Shown here in pieces: positions 9,401-17,656 of a stretch of DNA of 53,211 nt (positions are counted from its first letter, which is position 1; every line of letters begins with the position of its first letter). The notes beneath the pieces are model-generated. The model made no database searches. It was not told where the DNA came from and saw nothing but the letters and a program-made list of their open reading frames with translations. The position numbers were made by a program, and so were the translations under genes. This DNA is from Rhodanobacter sp. (GTDB taxonomy: Bacteria; Pseudomonadota; Gammaproteobacteria; Xanthomonadales; Rhodanobacteraceae), in NCBI GenBank assembly GCA_030148505.1, contig JASBTI010000031.1, positions 1-53,211 of the forward strand. The letters are read 5' to 3'.

Positions 9401-9519
9401 TCGGCGTGGAAGGACAGTGGGAAAGCGTGGACGGGGTCAGTCACCTGATCGCCGATCGGCTCGCCGACATGAGTGCACTGCTGGGCGCGCTGGACAGCCG
9501 CTCGCGTGATTTTCATTGA
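6442..9519 (+). CDS. dnaE2: Error-prone DNA polymerase DnaE2 (ImuC)
   Basis: A 1025-residue C-family polymerase, normal for DnaE2. An N-terminal PHP domain ([17 protein letters not shown]), the polymerase core with the catalytic Asp pair in [15 protein letters not shown] (about residue 370) and [10 protein letters not shown] upstream of it, then fingers and a C-terminal OB domain ([18 protein letters not shown]) are all visible. It is the lesion-bypass polymerase of the SOS cassette. The ATG at 6442 overlaps the imuB stop; the upstream 40-codon extension lies within imuB and is not used. It ends 7 bp inside the convergent membrane-protein gene. Confidence 0.95.
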   Translation: MNAYAELHCLSAFSFGRGASSARELFERARNCGYSALAITDECSLAGIVRALEASRETGVKLIVGAELQLEDGPKLVLLCATKQGYTALCNLITRGRRAAAKGTYRLRCADLADGLPGTLALWLPERQPDPAHGRWMRATFGDRVWLAVELHHGADDARRLRELKILAASLDLPLVAAGDVHMHVRRRLALQNTLTAIRHRLPIAEAGALIFRNGERHLRRREALAAIYPAALLQESVAIAARCQFSLDQLEYSYPRELVPAGHSAISWLRQLTEHGMRWRWPDGATEKVRAQIEHELDLIEELHYESYFLTVHDIVRYARSEKILCQGRGSAANSAVCFALGITEVDPTRMNLLVERFISKERNEPPDIDVDFEHERREQVIQYIYAKYGRERAALAATVICYRGKSAVRDVAKALGLPPEQVDQLSGIFAWWDGVTSLDERLREHGFDPHSAVLRRVLKLTAELLDMPRHLSQHVGGFVISDAPLSELVPVENAAMPDRTIIQWDKDDLDTMKLLKVDCLALGMLSCVRKCLDLLRAHRGQDYTLATLPHEDPATYRMIQKADTLGVFQIESRAQMAMLPRHRPASFYDLVIQVAIVRPGPIQGDMVHPYLRRRRGEEVVDYPSEDLKAVFERTLGVPLFQEQVMKLAIVAAGYTPGEADQLRRAMAAWKRHGGMEKHRERIMRGMLERGYTAEFAARLFEQIKGFGSYGFPESHAASFAGIVYASCWLKCHEPAAFACALLNAQPMGFYGPSQIVQDAQRHGIAVRPVDVRHSDWDCTLEDDPRGRGQPALRLGLRQVRGFRQEVAERLASARAAREFTDLVDLCTRTGIDRRQQTLLAEAGALRGLAGHRHRAKWAVAGVEPQLPLFGRASPAEQAIVLPSPTTAENLRADYARTGLSLGPHPLQLIRPRLRAARYTDSRKLRSQPHQSRVRAAGLVTQRQQPQTASGVTFITMEDEHGFINVVVWRHVAERQRRVYLEARLLGVEGQWESVDGVSHLIADRLADMSALLGALDSRSRDFH

Positions 9520-9962
9520 GTGGTGGAGCGCAGTGGCGATGTCGAGCCAGACACGCTGGCCAGGCTGGTAGCCACGCCAAAACTGATCGCCATGATCATC
9601 GCTACCGCCATGCACGCGCTGCCGAGGCGGATGCGGTGCGCGTCGATGCGGGGAATCAGCCGCCACAGCAGCAGACTGCCGATCAGCATGTCCAGCACCA
9701 GGGTCCAGCGCAACAGACCGGAGCGCAGCAGCGCGCCATAGGGCGGGTCCAGATGGCCCTCGAACGCCGCGACACCGACGATCAGTAGCATGCCGACAAG
9801 GTTCCACGCCAGGCAGGCCAGGTAGACGCGGTTGAAGACCACGTTGCCGCGTTCGGCCCAACGCAGTACCGGCCACGCGATCAAGGCGAAAAACAGCGCG
9901 AAGATAGAGCTGTACAGCACCCACCAGAGCAGACTGCTGAGTAGGGTAAGCAAGCTGGTCAT
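9513..9962 (-). CDS. Small polytopic membrane protein, unknown function
   Basis: A 149-residue protein with about four hydrophobic segments: [21 protein letters not shown] near the N-terminus, [31 protein letters not shown] and a C-terminal one. I do not recognise the family. It follows the DUF962 gene with a 4-bp overlap (ATGA) and sits last in a purC-DUF962-this gene series on the minus strand. The open frame continues upstream, but ATG 9962 ([10 protein letters not shown]) gives a sensible membrane protein. Its 3' end overlaps dnaE2 by 7 bp on the opposite strand. Confidence 0.7.
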   Translation of the reverse strand: MTSLLTLLSSLLWWVLYSSIFALFFALIAWPVLRWAERGNVVFNRVYLACLAWNLVGMLLIVGVAAFEGHLDPPYGALLRSGLLRWTLVLDMLIGSLLLWRLIPRIDAHRIRLGSACMAVAMIMAISFGVATSLASVSGSTSPLRSTTQ

Positions 9963-10429
9963 GCGAGGTTGTGAAAGCCCAGCTTCCGCAACAGCTTGGC
10001 CATCAGCCAGGCCGGCCCGATCAGCAGATAGGAGAGGTCGGTGAGAAAGCTCGGCCGCCGCCCCTCGAATTGATGCCCGATGAACTGGCCGATCCAGGCG
10101 ACGACGAAAATGCCGATTGCCCACCTGCGCAACGACGGCGCGCCGAGCTGAACGAACAGCAGGTTGGTGAGCAGGCCCAGCAGCGCAAACGCCACCAGCA
10201 AACCCAGCGCCAGTCGTTGGGCGTGTTTCCAGTACCAGTAGAACGCCAGCACCATCACGCCTACCGCCCAGGTGCCGGGACGAAACAGGCTGGCTGGGAC
10301 CGGGACGGTCCACAGCAGAGCGATCACACTCCACACGATCAGCGGTACGCAGATCCAGTGCAACACCTGGTTGGTCGGGTTCTGATGGTCGGCGCTGTAG
10401 CCATCGAGCCAGCTCTGCATCGTGCGCAT
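9959..10429 (-). CDS. DUF962/Mpo1-like membrane protein
   Basis: A 156-residue membrane protein matching the Mpo1/YGL010w (DUF962) family. It opens with WLDGYSADHQNPTNQVLHWICVPLIVWS, carrying the conserved H-x-N and HWxxxP motifs whose histidines bind iron in yeast Mpo1. A second histidine-containing segment, WIGQFIGHQFEGRRPSFLTDL, lies near the C-terminus. The yeast homologue is a fatty-acid alpha-dioxygenase of sphingolipid breakdown; the bacterial role is not established. Four transmembrane segments are evident. It lies 24 bp after purC and overlaps the next gene. Confidence 0.85.
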   Translation of the reverse strand: MRTMQSWLDGYSADHQNPTNQVLHWICVPLIVWSVIALLWTVPVPASLFRPGTWAVGVMVLAFYWYWKHAQRLALGLLVAFALLGLLTNLLFVQLGAPSLRRWAIGIFVVAWIGQFIGHQFEGRRPSFLTDLSYLLIGPAWLMAKLLRKLGFHNLA

Positions 10430-10453
10430 GGCACTACTCCCGGTTGAGCCGCA

Positions 10454-11356
10454 TCAGTCGAGCTGGATACCGGCCAGACGTTCCAGCGCCTCGGCATATT
10501 TGGCGGCGGTAGCGGCAATGATCGGCGCCGGGATCACCGGGCCGGGTGCGGTCTTGTTCCAGTCCTGTGTTTCCAGCCAGTCGCGCACGAACTGCTTGTC
10601 ATAGCTGGGCGGGCTGATGCCGACACGGTAGTGCTCGGCCGGCCAGAAGCGCGAGGAGTCGGGAGTCAGCATCTCGTCCATCACGTATAGCGTGCCCTCG
10701 GCGTCGGTGCCGAACTCGAACTTGGTGTCGGCGATGATGATGCCGCGCTCGGCGGCATAGGTGGCAGCCCACTGGTAGATCGCGAGTGTCGCATCGCGCA
10801 CCTTGCCAGTCAGCTCGCTGCCGATGGCGGCAACCACCGCGTCGTAACTGACATTTTCGTCGTGGTCACCGACCGCGGCCTTGGTCGATGGCGTGAAGAT
10901 CGGTGTCGGTAGCTGCTGCGCCTGTTGCAGGCCCGCGGGCAGGGCGATGCCGCACAGCGAGCCGGTCGCCTGGTAGTCCTTCCAGCCCGAACCGATCAGG
11001 TAACCGCGGGCGATCGCCTCGACCGGCACCGGCTTCAGGCGCCGCGTCACCACGGCGCGCTTTTCATACAGCGCCAGATCGGTGCCGGCCGGCAAGACCT
11101 CCGTCAGCGGCACATCGAGCAGGTGGTTCGGCAGCAGGTGCGCCGTCCGGGCGAACCAGAAATTGGAGATCTGCGTCAGCATCTCGCCCTTGCCGGGGAT
11201 CGGATTGGGCAGCACCACGTCGAAAGCCGACAGTCGGTCGGTAGCCACCATCAGCAGCCGCTCACCGGGTAACGCGTAGACATCGCGCACTTTGCCGCGG
11301 TGAATCAGTTCCAGTCCGGGCAGGTTCGATTGCGGCAGAGTGGTAGGCACGAGCAT
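10454..11356 (-). CDS. purC: Phosphoribosylaminoimidazole-succinocarboxamide synthase (SAICAR synthase)
   Basis: A 300-residue PurC of the longer type. It joins CAIR and aspartate with ATP to make SAICAR in de novo purine synthesis. Recognisable motifs are [29 protein letters not shown] near the N-terminus, [21 protein letters not shown] (residues ~205-215) and [13 protein letters not shown]. The start at 11356 gives the expected length. It heads a minus-strand series with the DUF962 protein and a small membrane protein. It is divergent from the cytochrome c gene, with 121 bp between them. Confidence 0.97.
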   Translation of the reverse strand: MLVPTTLPQSNLPGLELIHRGKVRDVYALPGERLLMVATDRLSAFDVVLPNPIPGKGEMLTQISNFWFARTAHLLPNHLLDVPLTEVLPAGTDLALYEKRAVVTRRLKPVPVEAIARGYLIGSGWKDYQATGSLCGIALPAGLQQAQQLPTPIFTPSTKAAVGDHDENVSYDAVVAAIGSELTGKVRDATLAIYQWAATYAAERGIIIADTKFEFGTDAEGTLYVMDEMLTPDSSRFWPAEHYRVGISPPSYDKQFVRDWLETQDWNKTAPGPVIPAPIIAATAAKYAEALERLAGIQLD

Positions 11357-11477
11357 GGTTCCGCGAGCAGGATGAACGCGTCATTCTAGCTGCTGCGGCC
11401 GCCTGGCCGGAAACGGGCTGTGGGGGATTTCAGGCAGACTGCTAGAATTGACGATCTTCAGCCCCACTATCTGCCGC

Positions 11478-11804
11478 ATGCGAATCCTATCGACCGCGAT
11501 CCTGTGCCTGATCGCCGCCAGCCCCGGCGTTGCCCGGAGCCAGAACACACCGCCGCTGCGGCCGAACCGGCTTGGCCTGTGTGCGGCCTGTCACGGCGCG
11601 ACCGGTCACGCCAGCATGCCGGGGGTGCCGAACCTGGCCGGCCAGAATCTGGATTACCTCCGCCAGGCGCTCAAGCAATACCGGGATGGTCGTCGTGCGG
11701 CGCCGGTGATGCGCGCCGCGATCGGCCCGCTCAGCGCTGCCGAGCTGGATGCGCTGGCCCGCTGGTACAGCGCGCAATCGCCGCAGCCGCAGGCGCAGCG
11801 ATGA
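11478..11804 (+). CDS. Small periplasmic c-type cytochrome
   Basis: A 108-residue single-haem class I cytochrome c. A signal peptide (MRILSTAILCLIAASPGVARS) is followed by the haem motif CAACH at about residue 36 and an axial methionine candidate (PVMRAA or the earlier SMPGVPNLAGQ region typical of the cytochrome c553 group). It probably passes electrons in the periplasm; the redox partner is unknown. The frame opens at 11448, but ATG 11478 begins the signal peptide. The stop overlaps the djlA start by 4 bp. Confidence 0.87.
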   Translation: MRILSTAILCLIAASPGVARSQNTPPLRPNRLGLCAACHGATGHASMPGVPNLAGQNLDYLRQALKQYRDGRRAAPVMRAAIGPLSAAELDALARWYSAQSPQPQAQR

Positions 11805-12613
11805 GTCTCTCCTATACCTTGTGGTTCGCGTTTTTCGGGCTGCTCATCGGGCATGGCCCCGGGGCGATTGCCGGTGCGATCCTCGGTTTCATCTTCGACA
11901 ACCTGCGGCACAGCCGGCGTCGACAGGCGACCCCGGAAGCGGGTGGCTTTGTCGGCCCGCTGTTTACCCTGCTGGGTGCAGTGGCGAAATCCGATGGCCG
12001 GGTGTCGGAGGCCGAGATCGCGGTGGCCGAACGCATGATGTCGCGGATGAAGCTCGATACCGAGAAGCGCAAGCAGGCGGTGGCCGCGTTCAATGCCGGC
12101 AAGCAGCCGGAGTTCGACGTCACCCGCACCATCACCGAGCTGCGCAACTGGATGGGCATGCGGCGCGATCACGCGTTTCCGGTATTGGACGTGGTGATTG
12201 AAACCGTGCTGGCCGAAGGCAATCCGCCACCGGAAAAGATGGCGATCCTGCGTCAGCTCGCCTTCGCCCTGCGCGTCAGCGACGTGGAGCTGATGGCGCT
12301 GCTGGCGATGAAAGGTTACGCGTGGAATGCTGGGGGAGCCGGTCAGCGTGGTTATGGTCGAGGTTACGGTTCGAGCGGGAACTATGTGCCGCCGCAGCGC
12401 ACGGTACAGGGGCCGGATCCGTATATCGTGCTCGGTATCGAGCGCAGTGCCGATGAGCGGGCGGTCAAGCGCGCCTACCGAAAGCTGATCTCCGAACATC
12501 ATCCCGATCGCCTCGGCGACCTGCCCGAAGACATGCGCAGGCGCGCCGAGGCGCGTGCCAGCGAAATCAACGCCGCCTACGATCGCATCAAGGAAGCGCG
12601 CGGGTTCAAATAA
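11801..12613 (+). CDS. djlA: DjlA-type membrane-anchored J-domain co-chaperone (TerB-DnaJ)
   Basis: A 270-residue protein with the DjlA layout: an N-terminal membrane anchor (WFAFFGLLIGHGPGAIAGAILG), a TerB-like helical domain (residues ~45-165, LLGAVAKSDGRVSEAEI), a glycine/tyrosine-rich linker (GQRGYGRGYGSSGNY) and a C-terminal J domain with the HPD motif (ISEHHPDRL). It stimulates DnaK at the inner membrane. The ATG overlaps the cytochrome stop (ATGA). A REP palindrome follows its stop by about 30 bp. Confidence 0.93.
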   Translation: MSLSYTLWFAFFGLLIGHGPGAIAGAILGFIFDNLRHSRRRQATPEAGGFVGPLFTLLGAVAKSDGRVSEAEIAVAERMMSRMKLDTEKRKQAVAAFNAGKQPEFDVTRTITELRNWMGMRRDHAFPVLDVVIETVLAEGNPPPEKMAILRQLAFALRVSDVELMALLAMKGYAWNAGGAGQRGYGRGYGSSGNYVPPQRTVQGPDPYIVLGIERSADERAVKRAYRKLISEHHPDRLGDLPEDMRRRAEARASEINAAYDRIKEARGFK

Positions 12614-12645
12614 TCGTAGATTAGATCCCGCAGAGATTCCCATGC

Positions 12646-12718
12646 GTGTAGGAGCGCACCCTGTGCGCGAATGCTCTTGACGCCGCAAAGGCATCGCGCA
12701 CAGGGTGCGCTCCTACAC
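12646..12718. repeat. REP palindrome with perfect 25-bp arms
   Basis: Two perfectly complementary 25-base arms (12646-12670 and 12694-12718) beginning GTGTAGGAGCGCACCCTGTG flank a 23-base loop. This is the Xanthomonadales/Pseudomonas REP type mobilised by RAYT proteins. It lies between djlA and rpe and could fold into a long hairpin at the djlA 3' end. A second, degraded copy is at 32571-32626. Confidence 0.88.
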
Positions 12719-12748
12719 CCAGATACCGCCTTACAGCCAGGCCATACC

Positions 12749-13417
12749 ATGCCCAAGCAAGCCCCGATCATCGCCCCGTCCATTCTTGCTGCCGACTTTG
12801 CCCGACTAGGCGACGATACTGCTGCCGCGCTGGCGGCGGGTGCGGACTGGGTGCATTTCGACGTGATGGACAACCATTACGTACCCAACCTCACGATAGG
12901 GCCGATGGTGCTCAAGTCGCTGCGCGACTACGGCATCAGCGCGCCGATCGACGTGCACTTGATGATCAAGCCGGTGGACCGCATCGTGCCGGATTTCGCC
13001 AGGGCCGGTGCCAGCCTGATCAGCTTTCATCCGGAGGCCAGCGAGCATATCGACCGCACCCTGGGGTTGATCAAGGAGTCGGGCTGCCAGGCCGGGCTGG
13101 TGTTCAATCCGGCCACGCCGCTGGACCACCTCGATTACGTGATGGACAAGCTCGACCTGATCCTGATCATGTCGGTCAACCCTGGGTTCGGTGGACAGAA
13201 ATTCATTCCGGGGACGCTGGAAAAGCTGCGTCAGGCACGCCAGCGGATAGACGACAGCGGTCGGGCGATCCGGCTGGAAGTGGACGGTGGTGTCACCGCG
13301 GACAATATCGGCGCCATTGCCGGCGCCGGTGCCGATACCTTTGTTGCCGGTTCGGCGATCTTCCACGCCAAGGACTACCGTGCTGAGATCGCCGCCATGC
13401 GCCAGGCCATCGCCTGA
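12749..13417 (+). CDS. rpe: Ribulose-phosphate 3-epimerase
   Basis: A 222-residue TIM-barrel epimerase that interconverts ribulose-5-phosphate and xylulose-5-phosphate. Diagnostic features are the start [15 protein letters not shown], metal ligands in [12 protein letters not shown] and [10 protein letters not shown], the loop [14 protein letters not shown] and the phosphate-binding end EVDGGV...AGSAIF. ATG 12749 starts the family's N-terminus; the upstream open frame runs through the REP element. No partner gene follows on the same strand. Confidence 0.96.
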   Translation: MPKQAPIIAPSILAADFARLGDDTAAALAAGADWVHFDVMDNHYVPNLTIGPMVLKSLRDYGISAPIDVHLMIKPVDRIVPDFARAGASLISFHPEASEHIDRTLGLIKESGCQAGLVFNPATPLDHLDYVMDKLDLILIMSVNPGFGGQKFIPGTLEKLRQARQRIDDSGRAIRLEVDGGVTADNIGAIAGAGADTFVAGSAIFHAKDYRAEIAAMRQAIA

Positions 13418-13478
13418 GCCTCGCCGCCGCGCACAAAGGGTTTGGTGTCGCCCTGGCGGGAGGCCGGAATACACACAT

Positions 13479-13512
13479 AAAAATCCCGGCGCCCTTGGGG
13501 CTGCGCCGGGAT
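13479..13512 (-). terminator. Intrinsic terminator, minus strand
   Basis: A 10-bp GC-rich stem (ATCCCGGCGC / GCGCCGGGAT) with a 10-base loop. On the minus strand it is followed by TTTTT (bases 13483-13479). It would end a minus-strand transcript coming from the 13.5-13.7 kb region. On the plus strand it lies 65 bp after rpe and has no T-run. Confidence 0.7.
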
Positions 13513-13726
13513 AAACGTCGTCGGAGCACGTCAAGACTACATCAAGCGATTGGCGAACCGGCACGACCGCCGCAAGGGGAGGGTCGGCTGCCGCACCGGG
13601 CACGTTCCACGGCAATGGAGACGCTGCCAATCACAGTTAATCGACCGTCCTGGCGGCAATTGGTTCCCGAGGAGAGGTAATTGTCGTGATCATATTCTTG
13701 GCGGCGCTTCGCCAGGCGCTCGCATA
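13513..13726. other. Spacer between two minus-strand terminators
   Basis: About 210 bases bounded on both sides by minus-strand terminators, with no gene I can support. The only short frame of note on the minus strand (ATG near 13693) encodes 18 residues beginning MITTIT. A small RNA ending at 13479 is possible but has no further support. Confidence 0.3.
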
Positions 13727-13756
13727 AAAAAATCCCCTCACCAGGAGGGGAAAGGG
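13727..13756 (-). terminator. Intrinsic terminator, minus strand, after the small ORFs
   Basis: A compact stem (CCCCTC-CTGGT-GAGGGG on the minus strand) followed by seven T residues. It lies 150 bp downstream of the 31-residue ORF and would end the transcript of the two small minus-strand ORFs. Confidence 0.72.
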
Positions 13757-13902
13757 AACCACCACGGAGGGTTGGAAAGGATGTCTCAAGCTGGCTTTGG
13801 ACAAGGGCGTACTTTTGATGTCGCCGGAACCCGCGATCCCCTGGGCAAAATCAAGTCTTCGGGAGCGGCGGTTGGTCATGATGGTGTATGCGTCGCCCCG
13901 GG

Positions 13903-13998
13903 TTACAGGGGTTGCCAGTCCGGGTCGGGGTCGTCAAGGGCGATGGCCGCCGCCCGGCAAAGGCAATGCAGGCGGTAGGCGTGTTGGATGTTCGGCAT
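13903..13998 (-). CDS. Possible 31-residue small protein
   Basis: A short frame with a good ribosome-binding site (GAGGGAG, 6-7 bases before ATG) encoding MPNIQHAYRLHCLCRAAAIA followed by an acidic end (LDDPDPDWQPL). It starts 12 bp after the stop of the 39-residue membrane ORF and both precede a strong terminator, so the two look like one small transcription unit. No family is recognised; the two cysteines (HCLC) could bind metal. Coding status rests on the ribosome-binding site and arrangement only. Confidence 0.4.
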   Translation of the reverse strand: MPNIQHAYRLHCLCRAAAIALDDPDPDWQPL

Positions 13999-14009
13999 GG
14001 CGGGCTCCC

Positions 14010-14129
14010 TCAGTGCAGGCCGAGAAGCAGGCCCAGCAGCAGGGCGCCCAGCGCCAGCGTCACGCGCAACGGCTCGAAGCTGCGCAGTTCGGCGTTGAGA
14101 TCCGCTTTGCCGGATTCGGGGATTGCCAT
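14010..14129 (-). CDS. Possible 39-residue single-pass membrane protein
   Basis: The frame starts at ATG 14129 behind TGAGGA and encodes a charged N-terminal half (MAIPESGKADLNAELRSFEP) and one leucine-rich transmembrane helix (LRVTLALGALLLGLLLGLH). Size, ribosome-binding site and the amphiphilic-then-hydrophobic order are typical of real small membrane proteins. It is divergent from the response regulator gene and followed by a second tiny ORF and a terminator. No homologue is recalled. It would escape most gene callers because of its length. Confidence 0.5.
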   Translation of the reverse strand: MAIPESGKADLNAELRSFEPLRVTLALGALLLGLLLGLH

Positions 14130-14306
14130 GATCGATTCCTCACGTGGTGTGCCTGCCTTGCATGACACACCGCGGCGGGGCGCTGCAGCCGGCGCAATCG
14201 GGCCGACTTGTTGCCGGCATGTGGCGGAATGCGGGCAGCGGTGCGCGGAGGCTTGCGCCCCGGCGGTTCACATAGCACGCTGCAAGCATCACACCAGGAG
14301 CGCGCC

Positions 14307-14996
14307 ATGGGCCGCAGCATTGCCATCGTCGAAGACGAACCGTTGATCCGCGCCAACTACGTCGAGGCGTTGAACCGTTTTGGCTATGACGCCCGCGGCT
14401 ATGGCTCACGGCAGGAGGCCTCCAGCGCCTTCGCGATGCGCCTGCCGGAGCTGGTGATCATCGACATCGGTCTCGGCGACGAGCCCGAGGGCGGTTTTGA
14501 CCTGTGCCGCGAGCTGCGAGCCAAGTCGGCCACGTTGCCACTGATCTTCCTCACCGCGCGTGATTCCGACTTCGACGTGATCTCCGGCTTGCGCCTCGGT
14601 GCCGACGATTACCTCAGCAAGGACACCAGCCTGCACCAGCTTGCTGCCCGCATCGCGGCGCTGTTTCGCCGCATCGAGTCACTGAAGGCACCGGCGTCCA
14701 GCGAAACCGTGATCGAGCATGGTCCGTTGAAGCTCGAATCCGAGCGCATGCGAATCAGTTGGCAGGGTGAGGAAGTCCCGCTCACCGTTACCGAGTTCTG
14801 GATGGTACATACGCTGGTCCGTTTCCCCGGTCATGTGAAGAACCGCGACCAGCTGATGCGCGAAGCCGAGCTGGTGGTGGACGATGCCACCATCACCTCG
14901 CACATCAAGCGTATCCGCAAGAAGTTCATCGCGGTGGCGCCCGCGTTCGACGCGATCGAGACCGTGCATGGCGTCGGCTATCGGTGGAAACCATGA
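14307..14996 (+). CDS. OmpR-family response regulator (PdsR-like)
   Basis: A 229-residue regulator: a receiver domain (residues 1-120; acidic pair in VEDE, phospho-acceptor in IIDIGL, Thr/Lys positions in FLTARDS and LSKDTS) and a winged-helix DNA-binding domain (VPLTVTEFWMVHTLVR ... VHGVGYRW). The overall pattern agrees with the 'proteobacterial dedicated sortase system' regulator family as I recall it, but no sortase gene is nearby. A ribosome-binding site AGGAG precedes ATG 14307; the longer open frame lacks one. It overlaps the next gene by 4 bp, and a sensor kinase follows. Confidence 0.88.
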   Translation: MGRSIAIVEDEPLIRANYVEALNRFGYDARGYGSRQEASSAFAMRLPELVIIDIGLGDEPEGGFDLCRELRAKSATLPLIFLTARDSDFDVISGLRLGADDYLSKDTSLHQLAARIAALFRRIESLKAPASSETVIEHGPLKLESERMRISWQGEEVPLTVTEFWMVHTLVRFPGHVKNRDQLMREAELVVDDATITSHIKRIRKKFIAVAPAFDAIETVHGVGYRWKP

Positions 14997-15604
14997 GGCG
15001 GTGGAGATGGTGGCTGCTGGTGTCGCTGCTGGTATGGATGTCGGCACAGGCGGCGGATCAGCCCGCTGCAGCCGCCGGCGACAAGACGATAATGGCCTAT
15101 GGGAAGGCCGATGGTGCGGCACCCGGGTGGGCCATCGTGACGCTCCTGCCGGGCGGCTGGACCGGGGACTGCTGCCACTACGCCAAGGCGATCGGCGTGA
15201 ACGAGGTGATCTATCGGGGTACCTGGACCGGCAAGCCGGAGCGGGTGATGGTGCTCAACGTGTGGCCGCGCAAGCTGCCGACGCTGGCCGCCGAATGGCG
15301 GGCCGATCGCAAGCATTACCTGAGCCTAGACCCGCGTGCGAAGGTGAAGGCATTTGCCGTCGACAATTCGTCGATGCGCTGCCACGGCATGTTGTATCAG
15401 GGTAGCGATCACGTTGATGACGCCGTGGTGTTCTGTGATCCCGGGAAGATCACCGGCATCCGTTACAGCTGGTCGATGACGATCGCCGCCAATGACCCGC
15501 AGCGGCAAAAGCTTGTGGCGCTGTTTCGGCAGGTGGTCAAAAAGTCGCTGTACATGACCTACCAGAAGACACCCGGGTCAGCGGCCGGGCGCGGGCCGCA
15601 TTAA
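14993..15604 (+). CDS. Secreted protein of unknown function between regulator and kinase
   Basis: A 203-residue protein with a Sec signal peptide (RRWRWWLLVSLLVWMSAQA). The mature part has four cysteines (DCCHY, MRCHGM, FCDPG) that could form disulfides, and no later membrane segment. I do not recognise the family. The ATG at 14993 overlaps the regulator stop (ATGA), and the sensor kinase begins 36 bp after its stop. This places it firmly in the two-component operon, perhaps as a periplasmic input or output protein. Confidence 0.72.
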   Translation: MRRWRWWLLVSLLVWMSAQAADQPAAAAGDKTIMAYGKADGAAPGWAIVTLLPGGWTGDCCHYAKAIGVNEVIYRGTWTGKPERVMVLNVWPRKLPTLAAEWRADRKHYLSLDPRAKVKAFAVDNSSMRCHGMLYQGSDHVDDAVVFCDPGKITGIRYSWSMTIAANDPQRQKLVALFRQVVKKSLYMTYQKTPGSAAGRGPH

Positions 15605-15640
15605 GCTGCCTTCGCTGTCTTTTCGCTGGATCACCATGCC

Positions 15641-17656
15641 ATGACGTTGCGTCGCAAGCTTCTGCTGGTCGCCCTGTGCACGCTGGCGCTGCCGGTGGCC
15701 GGCTGGCTGTATGTGCGACAGATGGAGACCTTGCTGCGCGAGGGCCAGGCGCAGGCGCTGCAGGCGTCGGCGCGGGCAGTGGCACGCAGCCTGGTGGTCA
15801 CCGGTGCCGTCAAGCCCCAGGATGGCAAGGTCTGGTACGTGCAGCAGGCGACCAATCCGATCACGGTGGATGGCTACGGTGACGACTGGGCGCCCTTGAC
15901 ACCGTGGAGCCAATCGCTGGGTCATGGCGGTCGGCTGCTGCTGGCCGAGGACAGCGATGGTCTGTATCTGTTTGCCCAGGTCTCCGATACCCACCGCACT
16001 CGTGCCGATGCCGACGATCCGAGTGCGCTGTCTGCCGATCACCTGATACTGAGCCTGGGCAATGCCCAGGGGCGACAGCGTTACCTGTTGGCCAGCGCCG
16101 CGCCCGGCAGCGTACTGGGACGGGCGCTCGATCCCCCGGTGAGTGGCCTGCCGGACCTGCTGCCCGCGCAATGGCAAGAGAACGGCAGCGGTTTTCGTGT
16201 CGAGCTGCGTTTGCCGGACAGGAACGCGCTGAGAACCCTTGGTGTGGGTGCTTACGTCGCTGCCACGGGCGGCAACCCGCTGGCCGTTGAAAGCCGGCCG
16301 CTGCGGCAGTATTCGGCCGTGCTTTCCGACGAGCTGGCCAGGCTGGTACCCGACCGGGTGCAGGCACGGGTATTGTCGCCGCAGGGTTGGTTGCTGGCAC
16401 GCAGTGGCCGGCTGAATACCGCGCCGGGCGCGCATGGCCAGCCGGGGTGGTTCGCCTCGCTGATCTACCGGTCGCTGTTGGCGACCCGATTGGAGAACGC
16501 CAACCTGTGGTCGCAGGATGTGCCGCGACTGGATACCCGCGAAGTGATCCAGGCCAGTACCGGCAAGTCGGTCAGCGTGTGGCGCAACGGTGAAGAGCGC
16601 GGCAGCGTGGTCCTCGCCGCGGCGGTGCCGATAAAGCATGCGGGCCAGGTCGACGGCGTCCTGCTGTTGGAACAGGCCAGCCGCACCGTGCCGTTGCTGG
16701 CCAACCGTGCGTTGTTCGGCTTGCTGCTGACCAGCTTCGGCGTGCTGCTGGTCGCCGGCGGGATTCTGCTGGCCTTTGCCACCCGGCTCAGTCTTCGGTT
16801 GGGTCGATTGCGCAATGCCGCCGAACGCGCGCAGCTCGGTGACGGGCGTCTGGATGGTCTGTTCCGGCAAGACCGGTTCCCGATGACCGACGCGCCGGAC
16901 GAGATCGGCGACCTCGCCCGCAGCTTCGAGCGGCTGTTCGAGGTGGTCGATGGCTACACCGACTACCTGCGCACGTTGGCATCCAAACTCTCCCACGAGC
17001 TCAACACTCCGCTGGCGATCGTCAAATCGTCGCTGGACAATCTCGAACACGCGGCGATGCCCGCCGATGCACAACCCTATCTGGAGCGTGCACGCGACGG
17101 CGTGGCACGGTTGGGCACCTTGGTACGAGCGATGAGCGAATCGAGCCGGATGGAGCGGGCGATCAGCGCGGCCGAACCGGAGGATGTCGATCTGCGCGAG
17201 GTGGTACGCGGCTGTGCCGAGGCTTATCGCGCACTGGTCGGCACCCGACGGCTCGATTGCGAGGTGCCCGAATTTCCGTTGCGGCTGCATTGCGTACCCG
17301 AATTGATCGCACAGGCATTGGACAAGCTGCTTGACAACGCGCTGTCCTTCACGCCGGCCGATGGTTGGTTGCGGCTGTCGTTGTGCGCCACGGTGGAAGG
17401 TGCGGCGATCGAGCTGGCCAATCAGGGGCCAGCGCTACCCGCGGCGATGCAAGGCCGTCTGTTCGATTCGCTGGTCAGCCTGCGCGACAAGGCGACGCCG
17501 GGCGATGCACCGCATCTGGGACTGGGACTCTACGTGGTGCGACTGGTTGCCGAACGTCACGATGGCATCGCCACCGCGCGCAATCTCGACGACGGCCATG
17601 GTGTCGCCTTCACCCTGTTGCTGAAAGGCATGCCGCGGCAGCGGCTCGGGGGTTGA
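15641..17656 (+). CDS. Sensor histidine kinase with periplasmic CBM9-like domain (PdsS-like)
   Basis: A 671-residue kinase. TM1 lies at residues 5-25. A long periplasmic region contains a CBM9-like segment (VDGYGDDWAPLTPWSQSL, EDSDGLYLFAQVSDT). TM2 is near residue 355 (ALFGLLLTSFGVLLVAGGILLAF). A HAMP-like linker, the DHp box with phospho-His (SKLSHELNTPLA) and an ATPase domain follow (N box DKLLDNALSF, G2 box HLGLGLYVV). The layout matches sensor kinases filed with dedicated-sortase systems. It is cotranscribed with the response regulator and the secreted protein. The ligand is unknown; a carbohydrate is possible given the CBM9-like fold. Confidence 0.85.
   Translation: MTLRRKLLLVALCTLALPVAGWLYVRQMETLLREGQAQALQASARAVARSLVVTGAVKPQDGKVWYVQQATNPITVDGYGDDWAPLTPWSQSLGHGGRLLLAEDSDGLYLFAQVSDTHRTRADADDPSALSADHLILSLGNAQGRQRYLLASAAPGSVLGRALDPPVSGLPDLLPAQWQENGSGFRVELRLPDRNALRTLGVGAYVAATGGNPLAVESRPLRQYSAVLSDELARLVPDRVQARVLSPQGWLLARSGRLNTAPGAHGQPGWFASLIYRSLLATRLENANLWSQDVPRLDTREVIQASTGKSVSVWRNGEERGSVVLAAAVPIKHAGQVDGVLLLEQASRTVPLLANRALFGLLLTSFGVLLVAGGILLAFATRLSLRLGRLRNAAERAQLGDGRLDGLFRQDRFPMTDAPDEIGDLARSFERLFEVVDGYTDYLRTLASKLSHELNTPLAIVKSSLDNLEHAAMPADAQPYLERARDGVARLGTLVRAMSESSRMERAISAAEPEDVDLREVVRGCAEAYRALVGTRRLDCEVPEFPLRLHCVPELIAQALDKLLDNALSFTPADGWLRLSLCATVEGAAIELANQGPALPAAMQGRLFDSLVSLRDKATPGDAPHLGLGLYVVRLVAERHDGIATARNLDDGHGVAFTLLLKGMPRQRLGG

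Noticed and set aside
13637..13693. MITTIT leader-peptide idea (threonine/isoleucine attenuation)
   Set aside because: No threonine or branched-chain biosynthesis gene follows on the minus strand; rpe and djlA are on the opposite strand.
13637..13879. 80-codon minus-strand frame starting MTNRRSRRLD
   Set aside because: It runs straight through the strong terminator at 13727-13756, has no family resemblance, and its codons do not look selected; the shorter upstream ORFs are better candidates.
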